Counted from the stretch's first letter, positions 42,976 to 51,962 are shown. The stretch is DNA of 64,000 nt from Paenibacillus sp. 32352 (GCF_002042965.1 NZ_MZNT01000002.1:706217-770216); one strand, 5' to 3'. Notes: generated by a model from the letters alone, not told the origin. Numbers and translations: made by a program.

Positions 42976-43014
42976 AAAAAGCTCTGTCTCCTGATAACAG
43001 GAAGCAGAGCTTTT
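42976..43014. terminator. terminator hairpin between MBL hydrolase gene and MarR remnant
   Basis: AAAAAGCTCTG pairs with CAGAGCTTTT, with an inner CCTG/CAGG stem, and T-runs on both strands, so it can serve both converging units. Confidence 0.8.
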
Positions 43015-43047
43015 CGTTATGCGGGGGAAAAGGGCAGCGTGAACCGG

Positions 43048-43350
43048 TTATCCGGACTTGCCTGCATGGAGGACCTTGCTGTTCAGTATGTCCATCGCAT
43101 GATCCATCTCCTTAAGGTCACTATCGGATGCTTCACGGATCCGCTGAAGGAAGCGCGCTTCGATGAGCTTGAAGGCTTCATTCATCATACGTTCACCACC
43201 GGAGGTAAGACGGTACAATTGCTTGCGCCGGTCATCGGGAGCGTCGAATTTCTCACAGAGCTGCTTCTCGCACAGCTTCTTAAGCTCCCGGCTTGTATTC
43301 GGCATGGACATATGCTGACAATCGCTAACCTGGCTAGGGGTAACGGGCTG
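43048..43350 (-). pseudogene. MarR family regulator, N-terminally truncated
   Basis: The minus-strand frame keeps about 95 residues of a MarR protein: the recognition part (TPSQVSDCQHMSMPNTSRELKKLCEKQLCEK), wing (FDAPDDRRKQLYRLTSGG) and dimerisation helix. The first 45 or so residues are missing; upstream of about 43350 the frame reads as the antisense of a different gene fragment. No start with a ribosome site is present. It is probably dead. Confidence 0.75.
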
Positions 43351-43837
43351 GCTGAACGCCATACTGGATTTATATAAGGAGGGCTTTGATCCGGTCCTTG
43401 TGTTCCATGAGAACAAACGCAGAAGAGATATGCATGCCGATCCTGAGCTGAAGACTTATCGGGAACAAATCCTGTGGGCGGATAAAATAGTATTGGTGTA
43501 TCCGATCTGGTGGGGAAGACCTCCGGCCATGCTGCTGGGCTATATTGATAAAATGTTCGCCGCTAATTTCGCCTACCGCGATAAGAAGGGGCTTTTTCCG
43601 GAAGGGCTGCTCCAAGGAAAATCGGTCGTCTGTATTTCTACGATGAAGGGACCGGCCTTGTATCCACTGTTTTGGCTGAATAACGCTCACAAAATATTAA
43701 TGAGAAAGGCATTATTTCAGTTTGTCGGCATGAAGAAGGTCAAATTTTTTGAGTTCGGTTCTATGGAGAGTCCAAGAGGGCGGCATGAGAAAAAGCTGAA
43801 TAAAATATTCCGATATTTTAAAGCTATCCAGAGTTAA
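43338..43837 (+). pseudogene. flavodoxin-fold NAD(P)H oxidoreductase, N-terminally truncated
   Basis: The frame gives DLYKEGFDPVLVFHENKRR, VYPIWWGRPPAMLLGYIDKMFAANFAY and ISTMKGPALY, typical of MdaB/KefF-like quinone reductases, but the N-terminal FMN-loop strand and helix (about 35-40 residues) are missing. Upstream in frame there is a stop and no start before GTG 43400, which lacks a ribosome site. It abuts the truncated MarR gene head to head, so one deletion seems to have removed both 5' ends and the promoter region between. Confidence 0.75.
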
Positions 43838-43870
43838 GTTTCCTGATCGTTCGGGTTAACATATTTACAA

Positions 43871-43886
43871 ATCTATAAAAATAGAT
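43871..43886. promoter_or_regulatory. operator copy 1, overlapping the -10 box of arsR-like gene
   Basis: ATCTAT-AAAA-ATAGAT is a perfect inverted repeat that overlaps TATAAT (43886-43891) just ahead of the ArsR-type gene. A closely related palindrome precedes the next gene, so this is likely the ArsR-type regulator's binding site. Confidence 0.7.
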
Positions 43887-43898
43887 ATAATAACCGGT

Positions 43899-44210
43899 AT
43901 GGACCCTTCATTAATCTATAAAGCATTATCGAATGAAACACGCCGTCAAATTATGTTTTGGTTGAAGCATCAAGAGGAGTATTTTGATAAAAGTCCTTAT
44001 ATCCAGCATGGTATCGACTTCAAGGTCGGCGTATGTGTGGCGGATCTTCAGGCCAAATCAGGGCTTGCGCAATCCGTCATATCAAGCTACTTAAGCACGA
44101 TGCTAAATGCCGGCTTACTCGAATCGGAGCGGATAGGCAAATGGACCTTTTATCGAAGGAATGAAAAAATAATTCGGGAGTTCGCCGAGTATGTGCAGAA
44201 AGAACTTTAG
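43899..44210 (+). CDS. ArsR family transcriptional regulator
   Basis: A 103-residue winged-helix repressor: LIYKALSNETRRQIMFWLKHQ, VADLQAKSGLAQSVISSYLSTMLNAGLLES and WTFYRRNEK. The usual metal-binding Cys pair ELCVC in helix 3 is not present (VCVADLQ has a single Cys), so it probably senses something other than metal. The ATG is only eight bases after the -10 box and has no ribosome site, so the mRNA may be leaderless or nearly so. It precedes an exporter gene and a SatA-like gene with the same operator, which it probably represses. Confidence 0.85.
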   Translation: MDPSLIYKALSNETRRQIMFWLKHQEEYFDKSPYIQHGIDFKVGVCVADLQAKSGLAQSVISSYLSTMLNAGLLESERIGKWTFYRRNEKIIREFAEYVQKEL

Positions 44211-44244
44211 AGAGGAAGGAGGTGCCCCTTTTTTTGCCTTAACA

Positions 44245-44262
44245 TATCTATAAATATAGATA
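44245..44262. promoter_or_regulatory. operator copy 2, ahead of the MFS gene
   Basis: TATCTATA-AA-TATAGATA is a perfect palindrome sharing the ATCTATA core with the site ahead of the ArsR-type gene, 66 bases before the MFS start. Two such sites support a common regulator. Confidence 0.75.
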
Positions 44263-44327
44263 CATGAATATATAGATGAAACCTTGAAGGTCCGGTCACA
44301 GAACAACAGAAATGGAGAACTATCCTC

Positions 44328-45542
44328 ATGAACAAGTCTAACCCTTTATTACTTATTATGCTTGCCCTAGGTGTGTTTGGTATCATAACAACGGAGATGG
44401 GCATCGTGGGGGTACTTCCCCAGGTAACCGATAAATTCCATATTTCCACTGCACAAGCAGGATGGCTGGTCAGCGTGTTTGCTTTGGTGGTGGCCTTGTC
44501 GGGACCTTTTGTTACCTTGCTTGCATCCGGAATGAACCGTAAACTCATTTTATCCTCCGCGGTGTTCCTGTTTGCAGTCTCCAATCTGGTGTACGCTTTT
44601 ACAACCAGGTTCGAGTTGATGCTGGTGTTTCGAATCCTTCCGGCGATGCTGCATCCCGTCTTTTTCTCGATAGCTCTAGTCACGGCAGCCCAATTGGTTC
44701 CGCCGGAAAAAAGCGGCAAAGCGGTGACAAAGGTATTTGCGGGAATTACGGTAGGCTTTGCTTTTGGCGTGCCTTTAACTTCGTTTCTTGCTGAGCATAT
44801 TTCCTTGGAGGCCGCCTTTCTGTTTGGCGCAATAGTGAGTGCCATCGCAGGATTCGGAATCTTACTAGGACTGCCTTCCATGCCGGTTAATCAGAAGATG
44901 ACCTATGGAAGACAGCTTAGCATTCTGCGCAAGCCTGGACTATGGCTGCATATTGCAACCATAACCTTTATCTTCGCATCGATGTTCTCTGTATATAGCT
45001 ACTATGCGGAATTTCTTGGGCAAGTAACCCGAATGAACGGTACCTGGATTAGTCTGATGCTGATGGTTTTTGGCATAGTGATGATTGCCGGTAATTTTCT
45101 ATTCGGGGACTGGCTGCAAAAAAGTTTGAAAAGAACGGTGTTCCTCTTTCCCTTGCTGTACATAGCGGTTTATGTTCTTGTCTATGGACTAGGGACTTAC
45201 TTCATTCCTATGATCATTATGGTTATCGTATGGGGAATGGTGCATTCCGGCGGGCTTCTGGTGAGTCAAGCCTGGCTGATGACAGAGGCGGAGGAAGCGC
45301 CAGAATTCGGCAACAGCTTGTTCGTTTCTTTTACGAATCTGGGAATAACCGTCGGTACAACGATAGGCGGTTGGTTCATTGCGCAATTGGGAATCCATCA
45401 GCTTATCTGGAGCGGCATTGGATTTGCTTTAGCGGCATGGGTGACGGTTGTAGTAAAATGGAAACGATTGGGAAGCGGGAATGAGGCTTCGGAGGCAGTG
45501 ACCATAAACAGTCATCGTGGAGAGAGGAACGAAAATGCTTGA
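44328..45542 (+). CDS. MFS exporter, DHA1/AraJ-like
   Basis: A 404-residue 12-span transporter: LALGVFGIITTEMGIVGVLPQV is the typical N-terminus of the AraJ/YdhP/SotB branch of DHA1 exporters, and helix 5 has ITVGFAFGVPLTSFL. It lies between the ArsR-type repressor and a streptothricin acetyltransferase-like gene, so export of an antibiotic or toxic compound is likely. Regulated probably by operator copy 2. Confidence 0.87.
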   Translation: MNKSNPLLLIMLALGVFGIITTEMGIVGVLPQVTDKFHISTAQAGWLVSVFALVVALSGPFVTLLASGMNRKLILSSAVFLFAVSNLVYAFTTRFELMLVFRILPAMLHPVFFSIALVTAAQLVPPEKSGKAVTKVFAGITVGFAFGVPLTSFLAEHISLEAAFLFGAIVSAIAGFGILLGLPSMPVNQKMTYGRQLSILRKPGLWLHIATITFIFASMFSVYSYYAEFLGQVTRMNGTWISLMLMVFGIVMIAGNFLFGDWLQKSLKRTVFLFPLLYIAVYVLVYGLGTYFIPMIIMVIVWGMVHSGGLLVSQAWLMTEAEEAPEFGNSLFVSFTNLGITVGTTIGGWFIAQLGIHQLIWSGIGFALAAWVTVVVKWKRLGSGNEASEAVTINSHRGERNENA

Positions 45543-45557
45543 TAAAGGGGGAGAACA

Positions 45558-46118
45558 TTGAATATTTCGATAGAAGAGCTCATGAATCTGCAACAACTGC
45601 CGGAACAGCTTATCGATGATAGCTTTGGAGTCGATTCTGTCCTTGTCATTACCGGCACAGATCAGGGGATTCAATATGAAGCCAAGCCGGTTCCACCGTA
45701 CACCAAAAGCTATTCGGAACAGCAGGAGGATGATGCAGACGATATCGATTATTCAACGTACATCGATCATCCCGATCAAAAGATCTTTATAGCCTATGCC
45801 GGCAATCGGGTAGCGGGTCTCATCGTACTAAAGCGAAATTGGAATCATTACGGCTATATCGAGGATATTAAGGTTGACCGCCAGTTTAGAAGATATGGCA
45901 TAGGGCGTCAGCTCATAGACAAAGCCAAAAGCTGGGCAAAATCCGGCGGTATGCCGGGGCTGATGCTCGAGACGCAGAATAATAACGTCCAAGCCTGCCG
46001 ATTTTATGAGAGCTGCGGCTTTGTTCTGGGCGGATTCGACTCCTTCGTCTATAAAGGATTTAAGAAAAACAAGGACGAGGTCGCACTGTACTGGTATTTC
46101 CTGTTTGAGGAGTACTAA
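45558..46118 (+). CDS. satA: SatA-like streptothricin N-acetyltransferase (GNAT)
   Basis: A 186-residue GNAT enzyme. The segment HYGYIEDIKVDRQFRRYGIGRQLIDKA holds the acetyl-CoA loop (R-x-x-G-I-G), and the end MLETQNNNVQACRFYESCGFVLGGFD...KDEVALYWYF closely follows the SatA/Sat4 pattern. SatA acetylates the beta-lysine chain of streptothricin. The start is TTG 45558, with AAAGGGGGAG just ahead. It is 15 bases after the MFS gene, giving a modify-and-export pair under an ArsR-type repressor. Confidence 0.85.
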   Translation: MNISIEELMNLQQLPEQLIDDSFGVDSVLVITGTDQGIQYEAKPVPPYTKSYSEQQEDDADDIDYSTYIDHPDQKIFIAYAGNRVAGLIVLKRNWNHYGYIEDIKVDRQFRRYGIGRQLIDKAKSWAKSGGMPGLMLETQNNNVQACRFYESCGFVLGGFDSFVYKGFKKNKDEVALYWYFLFEEY

Positions 46119-46158
46119 GGCGGCTGCGCAGTAAAGGCACAAATAAATGATACTGTGG

Positions 46159-46182
46159 GAGCCGACTTATGTCGGCTCTTTT
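46159..46182 (+). terminator. terminator of the satA operon
   Basis: Perfect 8-bp stem GAGCCGAC/GTCGGCTC with a four-base loop, then TTTT. Confidence 0.85.
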
Positions 46183-46201
46183 GGTGTAAAGACAACATCC
46201 G

Positions 46202-46930
46202 TTATCGAAGTAGATAGCCGCCGTCGGGATACAGAGTGCTTCCTGTTGTGTAGCCATTGGTCATTAAATAGATGACGGAATGGGCAGCTTCCTCAGCATG
46301 ACCTACCCGTCCGAGAAGATTCATTCCGGCATAGTCTTCATACGCTTGGTCTCTAACGGCTTGCTCCGCACCTTCCCAATTGAAGGATGTGCGTATCGTT
46401 CCCGGTGAGATCACATTGAATCGAATCGGCGCCAATTCGACAGCTAGCGCTTTGCCGAGGCTCTCGATTGCGCCGTTGCAGGCTGCATAGGAGGCTCCAT
46501 CGTCTAGCGGCCGCTGGCTGAACGCACCCGACATCAAGACTACAGAGCCTTTCTTGCTGATATAGGGGGCGCCATATTTTACGGCAAAATATTGTGGCCA
46601 GAACTTGGCGTCAAAGCAGCTGCGGGCGACTTCAGGCTCTGAAGTGACAGGTCCTCTAACGTAGGAGGCGCCCGGCGTGAATAGATGATCAAAGCTTCCG
46701 ATGGCTTCGAAAAAAGCTATCAGCTCCTCGTTATTCCGGTTATCTAGCGAATGGATTTCGACGCCTGCGTTCCCGATACGATTCCGGGCCTCCTCCAGCT
46801 TGGAACTGGAACGGCCTGCGAGTACAACATCTGCCCCGAGCTCTTTAGCTTGTTGGGCAGCGGCAAAGCCGATCCCCGAGCTTCCGCCGATAATAACGAC
46901 TCTTTGCTGCTTTAATGTAGGGTATGTCAT
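46202..46930 (-). CDS. short-chain dehydrogenase/reductase with altered active site
   Basis: A 242-residue SDR: the cofactor motif GGSSGIG and LDN, the NAAG position read as TPGASY, and the catalytic Tyr148 in SYAACNGAIESL. The YxxxK lysine is replaced by Asn152, which would weaken usual SDR catalysis unless another residue substitutes; some SDR subfamilies share this. It is divergent from an HxlR regulator that probably controls it. Substrate unknown. Confidence 0.85.
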   Translation of the reverse strand: MTYPTLKQQRVVIIGGSSGIGFAAAQQAKELGADVVLAGRSSSKLEEARNRIGNAGVEIHSLDNRNNEELIAFFEAIGSFDHLFTPGASYVRGPVTSEPEVARSCFDAKFWPQYFAVKYGAPYISKKGSVVLMSGAFSQRPLDDGASYAACNGAIESLGKALAVELAPIRFNVISPGTIRTSFNWEGAEQAVRDQAYEDYAGMNLLGRVGHAEEAAHSVIYLMTNGYTTGSTLYPDGGYLLR

Positions 46931-47120
46931 AGTACCACCTCTAAGTTAGGATTTTTGCTGCCTGGCTCTTATTATTCAACAGGAGCCAGATGCTGCCAAG
47001 TACGCACTTTAGTCGTACTAGGTCCGAAAATTCGTACCAAAGGCTCCCAAAGGAATTGGGGAATTCATAGTGCAAAAAGGATACACAGCAGGTATCATAG
47101 AGTAGAGGTGAAGAGAAACG

Positions 47121-47459
47121 ATGAACCTGCAAGAACCCAGATTAAAAGGAGTTATTACAACGCTCGACATGATCGGCGGCAAATGGAAGCCGCTTATTTT
47201 ATTCATCTTGCTAGTAGACGGCACGAAGCGCTTCGGCGAGCTTCGCCGTCTGATTCCTGAAGTCTCCCAAGGTACTCTGGCAAAGCAGCTGCGAGAGCTT
47301 GAAGACGATCAGCTGATTCGACGTGTGGTGTACCAGGAGATACCGCCGAAGGTGGAATACAGCTTATCCGAGCATGGGAAAACCGTCTCCTCCGTGTTGG
47401 ACAGCATGTGCAGCTGGGGGCGCAAGCATTTGGAGATGGTCGAAAATCAGCAAAAATAG
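47121..47459 (+). CDS. HxlR family transcriptional regulator
   Basis: A 112-residue winged-helix regulator with the HxlR marks [46 protein letters not shown] and [25 protein letters not shown] site precedes the ATG. It is divergent from the SDR gene with about 190 bases between the starts. No cysteine outside the C-terminal region suggests a redox switch. Confidence 0.88.
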   Translation: MNLQEPRLKGVITTLDMIGGKWKPLILFILLVDGTKRFGELRRLIPEVSQGTLAKQLRELEDDQLIRRVVYQEIPPKVEYSLSEHGKTVSSVLDSMCSWGRKHLEMVENQQK

Positions 47460-47550
47460 CATCGAAAAACGGTAGGTAGATTGAATATCAATTAATTACA
47501 TTAATTATTTATAGTGTTAATTATGATAGATTGTTAATGAAGTTAACTAA

Positions 47551-47772
47551 ATAAGAGGTTCTTTTTTCGTGTGGACGAACGATCGGCAGGAGCTGCTGCT
47601 GCAGCAGCGTTCAGACAACGGCCGGTGGGGATTGCCCGGAGGCTTTATGGAGCTGGAAGAATCGATAGAAGATACTGCCCGCCGCGAAGTGTGGGAGGAG
47701 ACGGGATTGCGGCTTGGAGCGATGGAGCTGTTCGGCATTTATTCCAACTATACAATAAGAAAAGTGAGATGA
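47551..47772 (+). pseudogene. Nudix hydrolase fragment
   Basis: The frame reads SFFVWTNDRQELLLQQRSDNGRWGLPGGFMELEESIEDTARREVWEETGL, an intact Nudix box with flanks, but it lacks the N-terminal strand and the C-terminal half of a normal 150-residue enzyme, and ends within the left arm of a terminator. There is no start with a ribosome site; GTG 47569 is the only possible one. Probably a remnant after deletion on both sides. Confidence 0.7.
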
Positions 47773-47803
47773 ACCGATGAAATGTCGGAGTACTCACTTT
47801 TTT
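47760..47803 (+). terminator. terminator overlapping the Nudix fragment
   Basis: AAAAGTGAG (47760-47768) pairs with CTCACTTTT (47793-47801) followed by more T residues. It overlaps the end of the truncated Nudix frame, so a deletion probably joined the Nudix start to the old 3' end of the gene. Confidence 0.7.
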
Positions 47804-47911
47804 AATATGACTAGGAAGAAATTGTAAATAACGATGTGCACCGTTATGTACCAGGAGCAGCTTCGTTCCATGGCCTTAATTTGCCGGATTATGTTCTATA
47901 GTATAAGTTCG

Positions 47912-48163
47912 TCACTGCCTTCGGAATAGCTCGCCACAGTATGCGAATACGGTGCTCATGACCTGTTGTTCATAAGCGTTTTTCACGTAGAAGCAGTGTC
48001 TTTTCCAATCCAGCATACGGGTAGCTGCATTCTTATCACCGGAAGCCGCTGCATGATAGACAAGATTTACTTCCTCTAGGTCTGGTATGGGCTGATGCTT
48101 TCTGTAAAAACCTACTACATACTTGGATATTTCGTTTAAGTCATACGTCACGTCATTATACAC
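47912..48163 (-). pseudogene. C-terminal fragment, possibly of an APH/choline kinase-like phosphotransferase
   Basis: The 83-residue frame reads YNDVTYDLNEISKYVVGFYRKHQPIPDL and continues to FAYCGELFRRQ. Just upstream in the same frame is FDIDG, so the original protein had a DxD-like motif before GVYNDVTYDL; this arrangement resembles the Mg-binding loop and tail of aminoglycoside phosphotransferase-like kinases. A stop lies just before it, and no good ribosome site is visible. The family is uncertain. Confidence 0.45.
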
Positions 48164-48307
48164 CCCGTCAATGTCAAATAGTCGTCAGGTTAGGAAGGGC
48201 ATTTCTTTATTATAACGGAAGTACTCCTCGCAGTCAGCATTATAACGAATAAATTAGCATTGATATAGGAACACTAGTTCTCATATAATGAATATGAGGT
48301 GATTTTC

Positions 48308-48718
48308 ATGGAGCCTTCTGCACATGAGCTTCAATTAATGAGAGATTACATCTTGCTGCCAATCGCGATTACAATCATTAACACGAATCGCATAGAAATG
48401 GAAGCATCAACAGCTACTTTACGAAAGCTATACTCAGATACAGCCATGATTATGATCAGTCGGATGCGTGAGGAACTGTCCGCCGTAAGGAGGGAGCTGC
48501 AGGAGCGGGACATTCTCATTAAGGATTCCGAGGAATACCAAGAGGGGGATTGCTCTTATTATCCCTATGCGCTGCGGGGTCATAAAGGCCAGCTGGCAAT
48601 GAACCGGGAAGTGATCCGAACGAGTGTGGTCGCCTGTATTCATCAGAACATAGCAGAGGTTGTTCATATGGTTGCACTACAACAGACATTGGATGCCTTT
48701 AAAATAAATGCATATTAA
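48308..48718 (+). CDS. hypothetical 136-residue helical protein
   Basis: I do not recognise it. ATG 48308 has GAGGTGAT in front. The protein is mostly helical (ATLRKLYSDTAMIMISRMREELSAVRRELQERDILI), with a SYYPYALRGHKGQLAMNREVIRTSV segment and a helical end. It probably is a small cytoplasmic protein. It is followed by a terminator, so is transcribed alone. Function is unknown. Confidence 0.65.
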   Translation: MEPSAHELQLMRDYILLPIAITIINTNRIEMEASTATLRKLYSDTAMIMISRMREELSAVRRELQERDILIKDSEEYQEGDCSYYPYALRGHKGQLAMNREVIRTSVVACIHQNIAEVVHMVALQQTLDAFKINAY

Positions 48719-48790
48719 TGACGCCACCCATGGTGCGATATATGATATCCCTCTACACGCCCCTATAAGAGTGCTATGCCATAATTTGTA

Positions 48791-48824
48791 AAGCCGATTT
48801 TCCCCGGGAGGAAGATCGGCTTTT
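48791..48824 (+). terminator. terminator after the hypothetical helical protein
   Basis: AAGCCGAT (48791-48798) pairs with ATCGGCTT (48814-48821), then TTTT. The rest of 48719-49048 holds no recognised gene; the promoter for the quinol oxidase operon must be there but no consensus box is seen. Confidence 0.8.
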
Positions 48825-49048
48825 CGATTTGAAGTGGAGCTTAGTGATTTAACGAGTCCGCTGTTGCTAATTTCAATTAAGGGATGGGAAACTGCTGAAA
48901 CTATGTCCAAATGTTGTTCATTTCATTTCAAAACGTTGAACTTGGATGGTGGCATTGTGTTCTTGATCGGCTGGTGACAGTTCGGCTGTGCTCTTTTAAA
49001 GTGAAGCTTAATGCAAGCCATATTGTTATGAGGAGTTGAGACTTCAAC

Positions 49049-49954
49049 ATGAATGCTTCCAAAATTGGGCGATGGTTCTCGGCATTATCAATGCTATCTG
49101 TTGCACTGTTTGTCTTCACAGGCTGCTCCGACATCATCGTACTCCATCCCAAAGGGCCGATCGCTGAACAGCAGCGGGATTTAATGTACATTACAACCGC
49201 ATTATGCCTGGTCGTCATCGTCCCAGTTCTTATTCTGACGGCCGTCATCCTGTGGCGTTACAGGGAGCGTAAGGAGAGAAAAGCGGCTTACTCGCCGAAT
49301 TGGGCACACAGCACCAAGCTGGAGGTCATCTGGTGGGGGATTCCCATTATGATTATTCTCGCGATAGCCGTTATTACCGTCCAATCGACGTATGCTCTGG
49401 AGCCTTCCAAACCGTTAAAGTCCGATGTCAAGCCGATAACGGTGCAGGTGACGTCGCTGAACTGGAAATGGCTGTTTCAGTACCCCGAACAAGGTATCGC
49501 TACGGTGAATGAGCTGACAATTCCACAAGGGGTGCCTATTCGTTTCGAGATCACGGCCGATTCTCCGATGAACTCCTTTTGGATCCCTCAGCTGGGAGGC
49601 CAAATCTATGCTATGTCGGGAATGGCCATGACGCTTTACTTGCAGGCGGATGAACTGGGGACCTTCTGGGGCTCCGGGGCCAATTATACCGGCAAGGATT
49701 TTGCCAAAATGTATTTTGACGTTAATTCAGTAACACGTGAGCAGTTTGATGAGTGGGTAACAGGGATCAAGGCAGGTTCACCGGCTTTAACCTTGGATGG
49801 ATATCATGAATTGGCCAAGCCCTCCACTACGAAGGTGCTGACCTATTCCTCATTTCCCGAGGGACTGTTTCAAAACATTGTGACCAAATACGCCGCATCA
49901 CATCATCATGAAATGTCCGTGCAGGATACGAAATCAGTGCACGAGCATAAGTGA
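49049..49954 (+). CDS. cyoA: cytochrome bo-type quinol oxidase subunit II
   Basis: A 301-residue lipoprotein: signal peptide ending in FTGC (Cys 26), two membrane helices (TTALCLVVIVPVLILTAVILWRY and IPIMIILAIAVITVQSTYA), then a cupredoxin-like domain facing out. WNWKWLF-type segment (TSLNWKWLFQYP) and MNSFWIPQLGGQIYAMSGM are CyoA landmarks; the Cu(A) cysteines of cytochrome c oxidases are absent, so it uses quinol (menaquinol in these bacteria). It opens a cyoABCDE operon. Confidence 0.93.
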   Translation: MNASKIGRWFSALSMLSVALFVFTGCSDIIVLHPKGPIAEQQRDLMYITTALCLVVIVPVLILTAVILWRYRERKERKAAYSPNWAHSTKLEVIWWGIPIMIILAIAVITVQSTYALEPSKPLKSDVKPITVQVTSLNWKWLFQYPEQGIATVNELTIPQGVPIRFEITADSPMNSFWIPQLGGQIYAMSGMAMTLYLQADELGTFWGSGANYTGKDFAKMYFDVNSVTREQFDEWVTGIKAGSPALTLDGYHELAKPSTTKVLTYSSFPEGLFQNIVTKYAASHHHEMSVQDTKSVHEHK

Positions 49955-49979
49955 ACGGCAGGAAAGGAGATTGAGCTTC

Positions 49980-51962
49980 ATGCTGGATCCTACTAAAAGC
50001 ATCGCATCCCAATTTTTCGTAACCGGTGATCCTCTGATTTATGGTGCGGACGTAAGCATTATCCTTACTCTTGGTGCAATCTTGTTCGCGCTGACGTATT
50101 TCAAAAAATGGGGGTGGCTCTGGCGGGAATGGTTGACTACGGTCGACCACAAAAAAATCGGTATTTTGTATATTCTTTCCGCGTTTCTTATGCTGTTCCG
50201 CGGTGGAGTGGACGCATTGCTGATGCGAACGCAGCTCGCCATGCCGGACATGCCATTTTTGCAGCCTGATCATTATAATGAGATCTTCACGACGCACGGC
50301 GTCATTATGATATTGTTCATGGCTATGCCCTTCATGTTCGGTCTGTTTAATGTGGTTATCCCGCTTCAGATCGGGGCTCGTGACGTTGCTTACCCGTTCC
50401 TGAACGCACTCAGCTTCTGGCTGTTTTTCTCAGGGGCCATGCTGTTTAACCTGAGCTTTGTCATCGGAGGTTCGCCGGATGCGGGATGGCTTGCTTATCC
50501 GCCTTATTCCGAGCTGATGTACAATCCCGGTGTCGGGCAAGACTTCTATATATGGGGGATTCAGATTTCCGGGATCGGCAGTCTGATGACCGGCATCAAT
50601 TTTATCGTTACGATTCTGAAAATGCGGGCGCCGGGGATGAAGCTGATGAAAATGCCGATGTTCGCCTGGTCGGTGCTCTCCAGCTGCATTGCGATTATTT
50701 TCTCGTTCCCCATATTGACGGCGACGCTGGCGCTGCTGTTCTTGGACCGTTATGCCGGAGCGCACTTTTTTACGCTGGACGGCGGCGGCAACCCTATGAT
50801 GTACATTAACCTGATCTGGATGTGGGGACATCCCGAGGTATATATTATCGTATTGCCGGCTTTCGGTATTTTTTCCGAAGTGGTGGCGACGTTCTCCAAG
50901 AAAAAGCTGTTCGGCTACAATTCTATGGTATACGCCATGGTCATTATCAGTGTTTTGTCATTCCTGGTATGGGCGCATCATTTCTTTACAATGGGTTCTG
51001 GAGCCGACGTGAATGCCTTCTTCGCTTTGACAACCATGCTCATAGCCATACCGACCGGGGTAAAGGTGTTTAATTGGCTGTTCACCATGTTCCGTGGCAG
51101 GATTACGTTCGAAGCTCCGATGCTGTGGACAGCCGGTTTTATTCCATGCTTTGTTATCGGCGGTATGACAGGAGTCCTGCTGTCGGTTGCGCCAGCGGAT
51201 TTTCAATACCATAACAGCTATTTTCTGATTGCGCATTTTCATCAAGTCATTATCGGCGGTGTCGTCTTCGGCTACTTTGCCGGCCTATATTACTGGTGGC
51301 CCAAAATGTTCGGCTTCAAGCTGAACGAGCGAATCGGCAGATGGGCATTCTGGTTCTGGAACATCGGCTTCTATATCTGTTTTATGCCCCAATATGTCCT
51401 GGGCTTGATGGGGATGACGCGCCGTGTCGTCACTTACAGCTGGGATAAAGGCTGGTGGGAGCTCAATCTGGTATCTACCATCGGCGCCGGTTTGATGGGG
51501 ATTGCATTTCTGCTTCAGGTTTGGCAAATCGCCCACGGCGTCAAGCATTTCCGCCAGCATCTCGATACGACGGGAGATCCGTGGAACGCTCGTACGCTGG
51601 AGTGGTCGATTCCTTCGCCTGCACCGCTGTATAACTTTGCCGTCATTCCGCAGGTGACCAAGATGGACGATTGGTGGGAAACAAAGCAGCGCAAAGGAAG
51701 AGAGGCAACTTTTAATGAGGCCGTTACATTGGAGCCCATTCATATGCCTCGAAATTCCGGCATCCCGATCACCATGGCCGGCTTCTGGTTTGTGGCGGGG
51801 TTCGGCTTCGTCTTTCACTGGCTGTGGCTCATTATCCCAGGATTAGCAGGCGTTGCGATCTGCATGCTCGCCCATTCCTTTAACTACAATACCGATTATT
51901 ACATTCCGGTCGATGAAGTCAGTCGCACAGAAACGGCCATGAGGAGGGTGAACAGACAATGA
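49980..51962 (+). CDS. cyoB: cytochrome bo-type quinol oxidase subunit I
   Basis: A 660-residue heme-copper oxidase with about 14-15 helices. Key sites: low-spin heme His in TTHGVIM, Cu(B) ligands in WGHPEVYI (with the cross-linked Tyr) and VWAHHFFTMG, and heme ligands in LIAHFHQVIIGG. The K-channel and D-channel Glu-type residues suggest a proton-pumping type A enzyme. ATG 49980 follows GGAAAGGAG; the frame upstream to 49908 overlaps cyoA. It overlaps cyoC by four bases. Confidence 0.95.
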   Translation: MLDPTKSIASQFFVTGDPLIYGADVSIILTLGAILFALTYFKKWGWLWREWLTTVDHKKIGILYILSAFLMLFRGGVDALLMRTQLAMPDMPFLQPDHYNEIFTTHGVIMILFMAMPFMFGLFNVVIPLQIGARDVAYPFLNALSFWLFFSGAMLFNLSFVIGGSPDAGWLAYPPYSELMYNPGVGQDFYIWGIQISGIGSLMTGINFIVTILKMRAPGMKLMKMPMFAWSVLSSCIAIIFSFPILTATLALLFLDRYAGAHFFTLDGGGNPMMYINLIWMWGHPEVYIIVLPAFGIFSEVVATFSKKKLFGYNSMVYAMVIISVLSFLVWAHHFFTMGSGADVNAFFALTTMLIAIPTGVKVFNWLFTMFRGRITFEAPMLWTAGFIPCFVIGGMTGVLLSVAPADFQYHNSYFLIAHFHQVIIGGVVFGYFAGLYYWWPKMFGFKLNERIGRWAFWFWNIGFYICFMPQYVLGLMGMTRRVVTYSWDKGWWELNLVSTIGAGLMGIAFLLQVWQIAHGVKHFRQHLDTTGDPWNARTLEWSIPSPAPLYNFAVIPQVTKMDDWWETKQRKGREATFNEAVTLEPIHMPRNSGIPITMAGFWFVAGFGFVFHWLWLIIPGLAGVAICMLAHSFNYNTDYYIPVDEVSRTETAMRRVNRQ

